Below, in pieces: positions 9,782-19,097 of a stretch of DNA of 64,000 nucleotides. This DNA is from Marinobacter sp. ATCH36. GTDB lineage: Bacteria > Pseudomonadota > Gammaproteobacteria > Pseudomonadales > Oleiphilaceae. The stretch is from positions 62,001 to 126,000 of the forward strand of contig NZ_JAMJPL010000008.1 of assembly GCF_023555055.1 (NCBI RefSeq), given 5' to 3'. The position numbers were made by a program, and so were the translations under genes. Within the stretch, counting starts at the first letter, position 1. Every line of letters starts with the position of its first letter. The notes under the pieces are model-generated. The model was not told where the DNA came from and did not search any database. It saw only the letters and a program-made list of their open reading frames with translations.

Positions 9782-10003
9782 TCAGCTTTTCTTGCCGCCG
9801 ATGCGACCACCGAAACGCTTCTGGAAACGGTCGATACGACCACCAGTATCCATCACTTTCTGCTTGCCAGTGTAGAACGGATGGCACTGGGAGCACACAT
9901 CCAGCTGCAGATCCTGAGTGAATGTAGAACGGGTTTTGAAGGTGTTACCACAAGAACAGGTAACGTTAACTTCTTCATACTTGGGATGAATGCCTTCTTT
10001 CAT
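9782..10003 (-). CDS. rpmE: 50S ribosomal protein L31, zinc-binding type
   Basis: Small protein of the large ribosomal subunit. The 73 residues contain the four zinc ligands of the C+ type: Cys16 and Cys18 (CSC), Cys37 and Cys40 (CSQC). The start is placed at ATG 10003 (MKEGIHPKY), which matches the family start and has AGAGG 6-7 bases upstream; an upstream in-frame codon at 10024 would add seven residues without support. Divergent from priA, the usual neighbour. Because it is the C+ form, a zinc-free paralogue elsewhere would be expected only if the organism has Zur control; none is in this window. Confidence 0.96.
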   Translation of the reverse strand: MKEGIHPKYEEVNVTCSCGNTFKTRSTFTQDLQLDVCSQCHPFYTGKQKVMDTGGRIDRFQKRFGGRIGGKKS

Positions 10004-10186
10004 GGCGAACCTCTGTCGGGTCATGCCGCTACCTGATCACGGGAACTCAAAAGGCTCCGGGTGCCAGGCACCGCATGTTTGAATCAATGGACAAGACGGG
10101 GCACAATCATGCCCTGCCGGAAACAGACCGCGAATCTTACTTGCAATCGTGGTATCAGGCAAGCCCCGGACCGCCTTATCATCTCC

Positions 10187-12367
10187 ATGGAGCTCCATGT
10201 GCCCCGAACCGCACGCATAGCACTGAATCGCCCTCTGCGGCGGCTGTTTGATTATCTGGTGCCGGACCACATGACTCTGCAATGGGGGCAGCGCGTCACG
10301 GTGCCCTTCGGGAGGCAATCTGCCACAGGGCTGGTCGCCGACACAGATGTCCAACCGCCGGCGGGTATCACTCTCAAACCAGTAAGGTCCGCCAGCGAAG
10401 AATGGCCAGCGTTGCCAACGGAAACTTTCCAGCTGTTGAGCTGGGCGTCAGACTATTACCAGCACCCTCTGGGCGAATGTCTGTTTACGGCACTGCCACC
10501 GGCTCTTCGGCGCGGAAGGCCGGCAACAGAAAAGAAAGAAACCTACTGGCAAGCCTGCGGTGACCCAGCAGTACTGCCCGGCAATGCGACGCGACAGAGA
10601 GACCTTCTGGCGTGGCTTGAGCGTCAGCCTGGAAGCGTCAGCAGCAAACAGATCGTTCAGGCCGGATTCACCCAGTCGCAAATCAAGAGCCTGCTGGCCA
10701 AAGAGCTGATACACGAAGCCCCGCAGCCCGGGCCCACCGGCATCCCCGAAGAAGTCCGCAACCGTATTCCTGAACTCTCGCAGGCACAGCTTGACGCTGC
10801 CAACCAGCTTCCATTGCCTGAAAACGGCTTTGCGGCGTCTCTCTTGTATGGCATTACCGGAAGCGGTAAAACCGAACTGTATCTCTACTATCTGAAACGC
10901 TACCTGGGCGACAGAGACCAGGCACTGGTACTTGTTCCGGAAATCAACCTGACCCCGCAAACCGTCGCGCGCTTTCAGCATTACTTCGGGTCACGTATTG
11001 TCGTGTGGCACTCTGCCTTGAATGATGGCGAGCGACTGTCGACCTGGCTCAGGGTTCGCAACGGCGAACCGGTTATCATGATAGGGACCCGCTCTGCCAT
11101 ATTGCTGCCCTTCACCGGCCTGAAAACCATTGTCGTGGACGAAGAACATGACAGCTCCTACAAACAGGGAGAGGGGTTTCGCTACTCCGGTCGGGATACC
11201 GCAGTTTATCGTGCTCATCTCAATAACTGCCCCATCATTCTTGGCTCCGCCACGCCTTCCATGGAGTCCTACCACAACGCTCTGACCGGCAAGTACTCCC
11301 TGGTCAAGCTGGAAGAGCGTGCAGGCGACGCCCGACCGCCTCACATCAGGCTGCTTGACATCCGTAGCCGACCACTGGAAGGCGGACTGTCACGCCCTGC
11401 CCTGCAAGCTATCGAGAAGTGCCTGAAAGAGGGTCAGCAGGCCCTGGTGTTTGTAAACCGCAGAGGGTTTGCCCCAGTCATGATGTGTTTCGATTGCGGC
11501 CACATGGTCGAGTGCCCCAGGTGCGACACACGGCTCACCTATCACCGCCGCGACCGCGCCATGCGCTGCCATCACTGTGATTTCCAGGTCGCCGCTACCG
11601 ACCATTGCCCTAAGTGTCACAGCGATGCCTTCAAGCCGGTCGGCCAGGGCACCGAACGCACCGAGGACATACTGACAACACAATTTCCGGACACGCCCGT
11701 GGTACGGGTTGACCGGGACAGCACCCAGCGCAAGGGCAGCATTCAGGTCATTCTCAAGAAAGTGAACAGTGGGCACCCCTGCGTTCTGGTAGGCACACAA
11801 ATGCTGGCAAAGGGTCATGACTTCCCGAATGTTACGCTGGTGGTTGTAGTCAACGCGGATGGAGGACTGTTCAGCGTCGACTTTCGTGCCCCTGAGCAGT
11901 TAATCCAGACACTTCTGCAAGTCAGTGGGCGCGCTGGTCGCGGGGAAAAACCCGGTCAAGTGCTTGTGCAGACCTGCCACAGCGACCACCCACTGTTGAA
12001 ATCTCTCGCCGAGGGGGATTACCTGCCCGTCGCTGACCAGCTACTCAACGAACGTGAGACGGGCGGACTTCCTCCCTACCGGACCATGGCGATTTTCCGG
12101 GCAGAGGCAGACACGATGCAAAAAAGCCTGCACCTGCTTGATACCATCAAACCACTCACCAGGGTTCCAGACATCGAGACCTGGGGCCCACTGCCGGCAA
12201 TGATTGCCCGACGTGCCGACAAACATCGCGCCCAACTGATCCTCAACTCCCGGAACAGAAAACGACTGAACAACCTTTTAACCGGAATCTGCCAGGAGCT
12301 GGACCAGAAAAAGCTGCCGGCAGGGGTCAAGTGGATGATCGATGTTGATCCTCAGGAAACTGGCTAA
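10187..12367 (+). CDS. priA: Primosomal helicase PriA
   Basis: 3'-to-5' helicase that reloads the replisome at stalled forks. Starting at ATG 10187 (MELHVPRTARIAL) it is 726 residues, close to E. coli PriA (732); the frame stays open 42 codons further upstream but without family similarity. An N-terminal 3'-DNA-binding domain is followed by Walker A GITGSGKTE, the DEEH box in VVDEEHDSSYKQG, and eight zinc-binding cysteines in the CFDCGH...CPRCDTR...CHHC...CPKC cluster, then helicase motif QMLAKGHDFPNVTLV and GRAGR. Single gene. Confidence 0.96.
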   Translation: MELHVPRTARIALNRPLRRLFDYLVPDHMTLQWGQRVTVPFGRQSATGLVADTDVQPPAGITLKPVRSASEEWPALPTETFQLLSWASDYYQHPLGECLFTALPPALRRGRPATEKKETYWQACGDPAVLPGNATRQRDLLAWLERQPGSVSSKQIVQAGFTQSQIKSLLAKELIHEAPQPGPTGIPEEVRNRIPELSQAQLDAANQLPLPENGFAASLLYGITGSGKTELYLYYLKRYLGDRDQALVLVPEINLTPQTVARFQHYFGSRIVVWHSALNDGERLSTWLRVRNGEPVIMIGTRSAILLPFTGLKTIVVDEEHDSSYKQGEGFRYSGRDTAVYRAHLNNCPIILGSATPSMESYHNALTGKYSLVKLEERAGDARPPHIRLLDIRSRPLEGGLSRPALQAIEKCLKEGQQALVFVNRRGFAPVMMCFDCGHMVECPRCDTRLTYHRRDRAMRCHHCDFQVAATDHCPKCHSDAFKPVGQGTERTEDILTTQFPDTPVVRVDRDSTQRKGSIQVILKKVNSGHPCVLVGTQMLAKGHDFPNVTLVVVVNADGGLFSVDFRAPEQLIQTLLQVSGRAGRGEKPGQVLVQTCHSDHPLLKSLAEGDYLPVADQLLNERETGGLPPYRTMAIFRAEADTMQKSLHLLDTIKPLTRVPDIETWGPLPAMIARRADKHRAQLILNSRNRKRLNNLLTGICQELDQKKLPAGVKWMIDVDPQETG

Positions 12368-12593
12368 GGTGCACAAAGGAAAATGAGAACCGGTACCCGT
12401 ATATGCGATTAGTTACAAACTTTTTCACAAAGCCCACACCCGAAGAGTTCCCTACAAAAACTATGTGCTATGATTTCAGCACCATAACCGGAGTTCTTTT
12501 CAGAATTTCTCACACAGGAATCCACCTAATAAAAAAGATTCCACACACAATTCAGGCGTTGTGCCGTCAGATACGGAAACTGGAGAAATAATA

Positions 12594-14534
12594 ATGTCAG
12601 GGAAAATCCTTGCGCGTGCGTCAGCAGTCTCGCTGGCCCTAATTCTTGCGGCTTGTGGAGGGGATGATAGCTCTTCTTCATTGGCCGGTACTGGTGATCA
12701 GCAAAATGGTTCGGGTGACTCCAACAATGATGGCGGCAGCAACGCTGGCGGCGGTGTAGATACGGACGGGGATGGCGAAACTGATCTCGTGATCGGTTCA
12801 TTGAAAATCAGTGCATCCCCTGTCCAGATGGGTACAAGCAACTCATCAACTTCAGAGATTCTCGTTTTCGCGCGAAATTCGAATAACGTTTTGGCAGAGA
12901 ACATCCCTGTTACTTTCAGCGTTGATGCCGATGCAACTCTTCAGGTTTTACGCGGAACCACTGACGCAACCGGAACTGCAGAGGCTGTATTGAGCACTCC
13001 TCAGAATCCTAAAAATAGGCCTGCAACTGTCACTGCAACAGCGGGCGGCATTGAGAGCACAATTACTATTAATATTACCGGCACAAGCCTATCGCTAGAT
13101 GGCCCGACGAATATCTCAGTCGGAAATACAGCGACTTTCACAGCCAACCTTATGGACTCGGACGGCAACGGCGTCCCGCTAGAAAGCGTTTCGATCGAAA
13201 GCTCTATCCAGAACCCTTCCACTTTATACACCAATGATCAGGGACAAGGTTCATTTGAGCTTCAGCCAACTTCAGCAGGCACCTATCCTGTAGAGGTGAC
13301 AGCCTTCTCTGGTGAGAGCGAACTTAGCGCCGTTATCGAAATTAACGTGTCTGATAGTGACTTCGCCTTCACTGACCCTGCACCAGGAGACGAAATTGAT
13401 ATCGGATCCCCAGCAAATGTCACCTTTGCTTGGACCGAAGGTAGCACCGGCCAATCCGGCGAACCCATATCTTTCTCCATAACTCGTGGAATGATCAACG
13501 GTTCACTATCTTTTCAGGACACAACGGACGGAAATGGAGAGATAACGACTACCGTTTCATCTAACTCCGCAGGGCCGGCCACAATTGTTGCACGCAACGA
13601 CGGCTCAGGGCTCTCTACATCCATGGATATTGAGTTCGTCGCAATTAACCCAGAAAGCATCGTTACACAAGCAAGCCAAACACAACTGAAACCAGGCGAG
13701 CAAAGTAGAATTACCGCAATTGTGAGAGATGCCAATAACAATCTGGTGAAAGGTCAAAGAGTACTATTCAATATCCCGGAAGATGTCAGCAATGGAGATC
13801 TCTCTTCTCCTAGTGGCATTACAGATTCTCTGGGCCGAGTTTCTACGGTATTTACAGCAGGCTCCAGCGGTACGGGATCCGAGGGCACATTAATTACCGC
13901 CACCTTGGAGAGTGATAATTCTATTCAGGACGCCACAACTTTAACTGTTTCGGATGGAGCACTTCGACTGACAATTGGTACAGGCAACACCTTGGAAGAG
14001 GAAGGAAGTCCAGCGTACCTCAAAGAATGGATCGTCTACGTTTCAGATGCTAACGGACAGCCTATTGAGAACGCAGATGTGGAACTGAAGGTACTTCCAT
14101 CAAGTTATTCCAAGGGCACATGGCAGCCGGGTATTTGCGGATCAGGCACGGAACCCAACTGCTGGATTGCCGATGTAACTGCCACATGTCCCGCAGAAGA
14201 TATCAACTACAATGGCAACTTGGATACTGGCGAAGATGTAAATTTAAGCGATAGCTTAGAGCCAACGAACGATGCTGTGGCGGTGGCAACATCTGACGCT
14301 TCAGCTGAGGATGGTTCTTTTAACTTCGCGTTAAAGTATCCGCAAAGTGCATGCCGATGGACTGAAGTTTTAGTAGAAGCCAAAGTAAATGTTGGTGGAA
14401 CAGAGATAACTGAGTCGGCTAAAACCACCTTGTCTTGCCTGGCCAGTGATCTAACAGATCTAGACGTAACTCCTCCCAATATTGACGGAGGTAGCCGATA
14501 TGGCAAATCAGCAAGCTGCTTTGATGCTGATTGA
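12594..14534 (+). CDS. Ig-like (Big_1-type) repeat lipoprotein
   Basis: Predicted outer-surface lipoprotein of 646 residues. ATG 12594 has GGAG 8 bases upstream and yields a lipoprotein signal with lipobox LAAC (Cys21), followed by a Ser/Asp/Gly/Asn-rich tether (~22-65) and three or four bacterial Ig-like domains, each with the pattern VTFSVD...TDATGTAEAVLST... or GITDSLGRVSTVFTAG typical of Big_1 folds in invasin/intimin relatives. The C-terminal part holds DINYNGNLDTGED, resembling a calcium loop, and several cysteines (pattern GICGSG...NCW...TCP...ACRW...LSC) that may form disulfides. Codon use is more AT-rich than in priA or argS. Function unknown; adhesion or cell-surface structure is an inference. 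Promoter candidate: TATGAT at 12469-12474. Confidence 0.75.
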   Translation: MSGKILARASAVSLALILAACGGDDSSSSLAGTGDQQNGSGDSNNDGGSNAGGGVDTDGDGETDLVIGSLKISASPVQMGTSNSSTSEILVFARNSNNVLAENIPVTFSVDADATLQVLRGTTDATGTAEAVLSTPQNPKNRPATVTATAGGIESTITINITGTSLSLDGPTNISVGNTATFTANLMDSDGNGVPLESVSIESSIQNPSTLYTNDQGQGSFELQPTSAGTYPVEVTAFSGESELSAVIEINVSDSDFAFTDPAPGDEIDIGSPANVTFAWTEGSTGQSGEPISFSITRGMINGSLSFQDTTDGNGEITTTVSSNSAGPATIVARNDGSGLSTSMDIEFVAINPESIVTQASQTQLKPGEQSRITAIVRDANNNLVKGQRVLFNIPEDVSNGDLSSPSGITDSLGRVSTVFTAGSSGTGSEGTLITATLESDNSIQDATTLTVSDGALRLTIGTGNTLEEEGSPAYLKEWIVYVSDANGQPIENADVELKVLPSSYSKGTWQPGICGSGTEPNCWIADVTATCPAEDINYNGNLDTGEDVNLSDSLEPTNDAVAVATSDASAEDGSFNFALKYPQSACRWTEVLVEAKVNVGGTEITESAKTTLSCLASDLTDLDVTPPNIDGGSRYGKSASCFDAD

Positions 14535-14555
14535 CCGTTGAGCACACAAAAAATT

Positions 14556-14584
14556 AAAAGCCCGGCGCCAGCGCCGGGCTTTTT
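14556..14584 (+). terminator. Terminator after the Ig-like lipoprotein
   Basis: Ten-bp perfect GC-rich stem (14559-14568 with 14571-14580) followed by TTTTT, 22 bases past the stop codon. Confidence 0.88.
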
Positions 14585-14611
14585 GCTTGCAGCAACACTT
14601 TCCGCGATAAT
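14583..14611 (+). promoter_or_regulatory. Candidate sigma-70 promoter for argS
   Basis: TTGCTT (14583-14588) and GATAAT (14606-14611) are spaced by exactly 17 bases, 70 bases before the argS start and just after the upstream terminator. The -10 matches 5 of 6, the -35 only partly. Confidence 0.45.
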
Positions 14612-14681
14612 ACTCCCCTCCTAATTCAAAAGGGCGCCCTGCCCTGGTACCCATTTCCCGTTAACCGAGTCATCAGACAGC

Positions 14682-16367
14682 ATGAAAGAGACCGTATCCG
14701 AGCTACTCCAGTCTGCGCTGGCATCCCTTCAGTCCGAAGGCACTCTGCCCGCAGATCAGACCTTTACACCACAGGTAGGAAACACCAAGGACAAATCCCA
14801 TGGTGACTATGCCTGCAACATTGCCCTGGTAGCGTCGAAGGCTGCGGGTTGTCCGCCGCGAAAGCTCGCAGAGGCTCTGGTGGAACGACTTCCGGAAAGT
14901 TCGGCTGTGGAGAAAGTGGAGATTGCCGGGCCGGGTTTTATCAATTTTTTCATGAGTACTGCCAGCGCCTTTAAGGTGGTGAACACCATTCTTGACGAAG
15001 CCGGGCAGTACGGGCGCAATAACAACGGCAAGGGCGAAAAGGTCCAGGTGGAGTTTGTATCCGCCAACCCCACCGGTCCACTGCATGTGGGTCACGGCCG
15101 CGGCGCTGCAATCGGTGACTGCCTGAGCCGCCTGCTTGAAGCCAATGGCTACGACGTAACCCGTGAGTTCTACTACAACGACGCCGGCGCCCAGATCAAC
15201 AACCTGGCACTTTCCGTTCAGTCGCGGGTAAAAGGACTGACGCCGGAAGACGAGAACTGGCCCGCTGACGGCTACCGGGGTGCCTACATTACCGACGTTG
15301 CCAATGCCTACATGGCCGGGGAAACCGTCACCGCCGATGACCGGGAAGTCACCGGCAAGGCCGACCCGGAGGACCAGCAAGCCATCCGTGACTTTGCGGT
15401 TGCTTACCTGCGCCGTGAGCAGGATCTGGACCTGAAAGCCTTTGGTGTGGAATTCGATGTGTATTTCCTGGAGTCGTCCCTTTATGAGGACGGCAAGGTG
15501 GAGCAAACCGTCAAGCGCCTGCAGGAAAACGGCTATACCTACGAACATGAAGGCGCCATGTGGTTGAAAACCACCGAATTCGGTGATGACAAAGACCGTG
15601 TGATGCGTAAGAACGACGGTGGCTATACCTACTTTCTGCCTGATGTTGCCTACCATCTGGACAAGTGGCAGCGGGGATTCACCACGGTTATTAACGAACA
15701 GGGTGCGGATCATCACTCCACTATTACCCGCGTTCGCGCCGGTCTGCAGGCACTGGACGCCGGCATTCCGAAGGGGTGGCCCGACTACGTACTGCACCAG
15801 ATGGTGATGGTGACCCGTTCCGGCCAGGAAGTGAAAATTTCCAAGCGTGCCGGCAGCTACGTGACTGTTCGCGACCTTATCGACGAAGTGGGCCGTGACG
15901 CTACCCGCTTTTTCCTGGCTGCACGCCGGGTGGACTCCCAGTTGACCTTCGATATCGACCTTGCCCGCTCTCAGACCAATGAAAACCCGGTCTATTACAT
16001 TCAGTATGCCCACGCGCGCATTTGCAGTGTGCTGAGAAAGCTGAAGGAAGAAGGGGTTGAACGCGGGCTGAACGAGTGTGTTGGTGACCTGTCTCTGCTT
16101 ACGCTCGACGAAGAGAAGGATCTGGCAAACCAGCTCGCGAAATACCCCGAGCTGATCGAGAGCTCTGCCAAGCTACGAGAGCCTCACCATCTGACTCACT
16201 ATCTGCGGGATCTTGCCGGGCAGTTTCACACCTATTACAACGCCCACAAGGTGCTGATCGAAGATACGGCGGTGCGGGACGCCCGGGTATCCTTGTATCT
16301 GGCCATCAGACAGGTGATCGCCAATGGCCTTGACCTGCTTGGGGTTAACGCCCCGGAAGAAATGTAG
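14682..16367 (+). CDS. argS: Arginyl-tRNA synthetase
   Basis: Charges tRNA-Arg. 561 residues, as expected. N-terminal Add1 domain, then the HIGH-type signature in NPTGPLHVGHGRGAA (~127-140), the KMSKS-like segment KISKRAG (~386-392), and a C-terminal DALR anticodon-binding domain (YAHARICSVLR onward). Its promoter and the following ftsN and hslVU genes reproduce the argS-SPOR-hslVU order of Pseudomonas. Confidence 0.97.
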   Translation: MKETVSELLQSALASLQSEGTLPADQTFTPQVGNTKDKSHGDYACNIALVASKAAGCPPRKLAEALVERLPESSAVEKVEIAGPGFINFFMSTASAFKVVNTILDEAGQYGRNNNGKGEKVQVEFVSANPTGPLHVGHGRGAAIGDCLSRLLEANGYDVTREFYYNDAGAQINNLALSVQSRVKGLTPEDENWPADGYRGAYITDVANAYMAGETVTADDREVTGKADPEDQQAIRDFAVAYLRREQDLDLKAFGVEFDVYFLESSLYEDGKVEQTVKRLQENGYTYEHEGAMWLKTTEFGDDKDRVMRKNDGGYTYFLPDVAYHLDKWQRGFTTVINEQGADHHSTITRVRAGLQALDAGIPKGWPDYVLHQMVMVTRSGQEVKISKRAGSYVTVRDLIDEVGRDATRFFLAARRVDSQLTFDIDLARSQTNENPVYYIQYAHARICSVLRKLKEEGVERGLNECVGDLSLLTLDEEKDLANQLAKYPELIESSAKLREPHHLTHYLRDLAGQFHTYYNAHKVLIEDTAVRDARVSLYLAIRQVIANGLDLLGVNAPEEM

Positions 16368-16428
16368 CGGTAGCGGCACGGCATTACCAGGCTGAACATC
16401 CAGACAAGCAACAGGAACCGACCCGTCC

Positions 16429-17061
16429 ATGTCCAGAGATTACGCCCGCAAACCCAGACCGGCCAGCAAGTCGGCCACACCGACAAAAGCCGCCAAACCG
16501 GTCCGGAAGCCAAAAAAGCCGGCAAAACGCCCGGCAGCGGCAAAGTCCCAGCATGGCGGGCTGTCTTTGCGCTGGATATTGTCCCTGGCTGCGGTTGGTG
16601 GATTCATCGGCTTTATTGCCTACCTGAATTCGCTGCCAGTAACCGATCAGCAGACATCAAAGACGGCGCCGGCTCAGCCACCGGTGACCGAAGAACAGGT
16701 GCCGGAAACCTCCGCCAGTGATGAAAAACCGGGCTTCCGCTTCTACGACATGCTGCCCGACTCCGAAGTTATTCCGCCAGACGTGGAAGAATATACCCCG
16801 GGGCCGAACCAGCAGACTTTCGATTACCTGGTGCAAACCGGCTCCTTCCGCAAGCAGGAAGACGCGGAAAGGCAGCGGGCCGAGATCGCGTTCCAGGGTC
16901 TGCGAGCCAAGGTCAAACGCATCGACATTGACACTGGCAGTACCTGGTATCGTGTCAACGTGGGCCCCTTTACCTCCCGCAGCCAGATGAACGCAGCCAT
17001 CGACAAGCTGGTGAACCTTAATATCCAGCCGCTGGTCAGGAAGATCCCCAAGGAGGGCTGA
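16429..17061 (+). CDS. ftsN: SPOR-domain protein, probable FtsN
   Basis: Probable late cell-division protein that activates septal peptidoglycan synthesis. Short very basic Lys/Pro/Ala-rich cytoplasmic tail (1-45), one transmembrane helix (~48-66), Pro/Glu-rich periplasmic linker, and a C-terminal SPOR domain (~126-205; YLVQTGSFRKQEDAERQRA ... YRVNVGPFTSRSQM) that binds denuded septal glycan. 210 residues, a little shorter than E. coli FtsN (319). Position directly before hslVU supports FtsN, as in E. coli and Pseudomonas; the linker is too variable to prove it from sequence. Confidence 0.85.
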   Translation: MSRDYARKPRPASKSATPTKAAKPVRKPKKPAKRPAAAKSQHGGLSLRWILSLAAVGGFIGFIAYLNSLPVTDQQTSKTAPAQPPVTEEQVPETSASDEKPGFRFYDMLPDSEVIPPDVEEYTPGPNQQTFDYLVQTGSFRKQEDAERQRAEIAFQGLRAKVKRIDIDTGSTWYRVNVGPFTSRSQMNAAIDKLVNLNIQPLVRKIPKEG

Positions 17062-17071
17062 ACAGCCCTCC
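17052..17071 (+). terminator. Hairpin at the ftsN stop codon
   Basis: Perfect 8-bp stem GGAGGGCT/AGCCCTCC with loop GAAC overlaps the ftsN stop; the downstream sequence is only pyrimidine-rich, so it may be a weak terminator that separates ftsN from the heat-shock promoter of hslVU. Confidence 0.4.
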
Positions 17072-17093
17072 GGACTCTCTCTTCGTTCTCGCC

Positions 17094-17121
17094 CTTGAAA
17101 ACCGGGCACCCGCCTCCATAA
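17094..17121 (+). promoter_or_regulatory. Sigma-32-like heat-shock promoter of hslVU
   Basis: CTTGAAA (17094-17100) matches the sigma-32 -35 element exactly, and CTCCATAA (17114-17121) closely matches the CCCCATNT -10 at 13-base spacing. The site lies 40-67 bases before hslV, whose E. coli counterpart is a known heat-shock operon. Confidence 0.75.
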
Positions 17122-17160
17122 CTTCTGAATACTGTTTTCTATCAGGCAAGTGGAGCCATA

Positions 17161-17691
17161 ATGACTACCATACTTTCTGTCAGGCGCGACGATGAAGTTG
17201 CCATGGGTGGCGACGGCCAGGTCTCACTCGGCAATACCGTAATGAAGGGTAACGCCCGCAAGGTTCGCCGCCTCTACAACGACCAGGTGCTGGCCGGCTT
17301 CGCAGGCGGTACCGCCGATGCCTTCACCCTCTTTGAGCGCTTCGAGGCACAGCTGGAGAAACACCAGGGCAACCTTACCCGTGCAGCCGTCGAGCTCGCT
17401 AAAGACTGGCGCACAGACCGCGCCCTGCGCCGACTGGAGGCTCTTCTTGCAGTTGCCGACAAGACAGCGTCACTGATCATTACCGGCAATGGTGATGTTA
17501 TAGAACCCGAACAGGGATTGATTGCCATTGGCTCCGGCGGCCCGTTTGCCCAGGCATCTGCCCGGGCCCTGCTGGAGAACACCGATTTGAAAGCCAGCGA
17601 GATTGTGGAGAAGGGCCTGAATATCGCGGCCGACATCTGCATCTACACCAACCACAATCGCACCCTCGAAGTGCTGTCAGCCAACGATTAA
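17161..17691 (+). CDS. hslV: HslV protease subunit
   Basis: Proteasome-like peptidase of the HslUV (ClpQY) complex. After Met removal the catalytic N-terminal threonine is Thr2 (MTTILSVRR), followed by GDGQVSLGNTVMK and the sodium/activation loop GSGGPFAQASARALL (~125). 176 residues as expected. GGAG 7 bases upstream of the ATG. First gene of a two-gene operon behind a heat-shock promoter; hslU starts 12 bases after its stop. Confidence 0.98.
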   Translation: MTTILSVRRDDEVAMGGDGQVSLGNTVMKGNARKVRRLYNDQVLAGFAGGTADAFTLFERFEAQLEKHQGNLTRAAVELAKDWRTDRALRRLEALLAVADKTASLIITGNGDVIEPEQGLIAIGSGGPFAQASARALLENTDLKASEIVEKGLNIAADICIYTNHNRTLEVLSAND

Positions 17692-17703
17692 TCCGGAGCT
17701 AGC

Positions 17704-19032
17704 ATGTCTGCAATGACCCCCCGTGAAATAGTTCACGAGCTCAACAAACACATCGTGGGCCAGGATGAGGCCAAGCGATCCGTGGCCATCGCCCTGCGCA
17801 ACCGTTGGCGCAGGATGCAACTGGAAGGTGGGCTGCGCGATGAAATCACGCCGAAAAATATTCTGATGATCGGCCCCACCGGTGTGGGTAAAACCGAGAT
17901 AGCGCGCCGGCTGGCCAAACTGGCCGACGCCCCCTTTTTGAAAGTGGAAGCCACCAAGTTTACCGAGGTAGGCTACGTGGGCCGGGATGTTGAGTCCATT
18001 ATCCGCGATCTGGCGGACATGGCCATCAAGATGCTGCGCGAAAAGGAAATGAAGCGCCATGAGCATCGGGCCATGGACGCGGCGGAGGAACGTATCCTCG
18101 ATGCCCTGCTCCCCCCGCCCCGGGACTTCAAGGAAGACAGCCAGAAAACTGAAGATTCCTCTACCCGACAGCTGTTCCGCAAAAAATTGCGTGAAGGCGA
18201 GCTGGACGACAAGGAAATCGAAATTGACCTGCGCAACAGCGGTGCGGGCGTTGAAATCATGGCGCCCCCGGGCATGGAGGAAATGACCAGTCAATTGCAG
18301 AACATGTTCTCCAGCATGTCCTCCGAAAAGCGCAAAACCCGCAAGATGAAAGTGGCAGATGCCATGAAGCATGTTCGCGATGAGGAAGCGGCCAAGCTGG
18401 TCAATGAGGAAGAGATCAAGCAAAAGGCCATTCTCAGCGTTGAGCAGAACGGCATTGTCTTTCTTGATGAGATCGACAAGGTGGCCAAGCGCTCGGAAAA
18501 CACCTCGTCAGATGTTTCCAGGGAAGGTGTACAACGGGACCTGCTGCCCCTGATTGAAGGCAGCACCGTCAGCACCAAGTATGGCGCCGTACGAACCGAT
18601 CATATCCTGTTCATTGCGTCCGGTGCGTTCCACCTTTCCAAACCGTCAGACCTGATCCCGGAACTGCAGGGCCGCTTGCCAATTCGCGTGGAACTTCAGG
18701 CGCTGACTCCAGACGACTTCAAGCGCATCCTCACCGAGCCGGATGCCTCGCTGGTGCAGCAATACGAAGCGCTGATGGGAACCGAGGGCGTCAAGCTGAC
18801 CTTCACAGAGGACGCCATTGCGCGTATCGCGGAAGTGGCCTACAAGGTCAACGAGACCACGGAGAATATCGGTGCCCGGCGTCTGCATACGGTGCTGGAA
18901 CGACTACTGGAAAGCCTGTCTTACGAGGCTGGTGACCAGGTTACCGACAGCTTCGAGGTTACTGCGGAGTTCGTGGATGAAAAACTGGGTGAACTGGCTG
19001 AAGACGAAGACCTGAGCCGCTACATTCTCTGA
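17704..19032 (+). CDS. hslU: HslU ATPase subunit
   Basis: AAA+ unfoldase that feeds substrates to HslV. Walker A GPTGVGKT at residues 57-64, GYVGRDVES pore loop (~90), an I-domain insertion (~110-230), Walker B IVFLDEIDK (~250), sensor motifs and the C-terminal tail ending DLSRYIL, which inserts into HslV. 442 residues. GGAG 6 bases before ATG. Confidence 0.98.
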   Translation: MSAMTPREIVHELNKHIVGQDEAKRSVAIALRNRWRRMQLEGGLRDEITPKNILMIGPTGVGKTEIARRLAKLADAPFLKVEATKFTEVGYVGRDVESIIRDLADMAIKMLREKEMKRHEHRAMDAAEERILDALLPPPRDFKEDSQKTEDSSTRQLFRKKLREGELDDKEIEIDLRNSGAGVEIMAPPGMEEMTSQLQNMFSSMSSEKRKTRKMKVADAMKHVRDEEAAKLVNEEEIKQKAILSVEQNGIVFLDEIDKVAKRSENTSSDVSREGVQRDLLPLIEGSTVSTKYGAVRTDHILFIASGAFHLSKPSDLIPELQGRLPIRVELQALTPDDFKRILTEPDASLVQQYEALMGTEGVKLTFTEDAIARIAEVAYKVNETTENIGARRLHTVLERLLESLSYEAGDQVTDSFEVTAEFVDEKLGELAEDEDLSRYIL

Positions 19033-19047
19033 CACGGGCTTCGTCCT

Positions 19048-19076
19048 ATCGGGGTGGCCCTTGGGACCACCCCGAT
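19048..19076 (+). terminator. Hairpin after hslU
   Basis: Perfect 10-bp stem ATCGGGGTGG/CCACCCCGAT, 9-base loop, 16 bases beyond the hslU stop. The trailing tract is CTTCCTACC rather than a T-run, so termination is plausible but not classic. Confidence 0.55.
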
Positions 19077-19097
19077 CTTCCTACCCCTTCCAGCTCT

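Noticed and set aside
14703..16013. 436-codon open frame on the minus strand
   Set aside because: Antisense shadow of argS.
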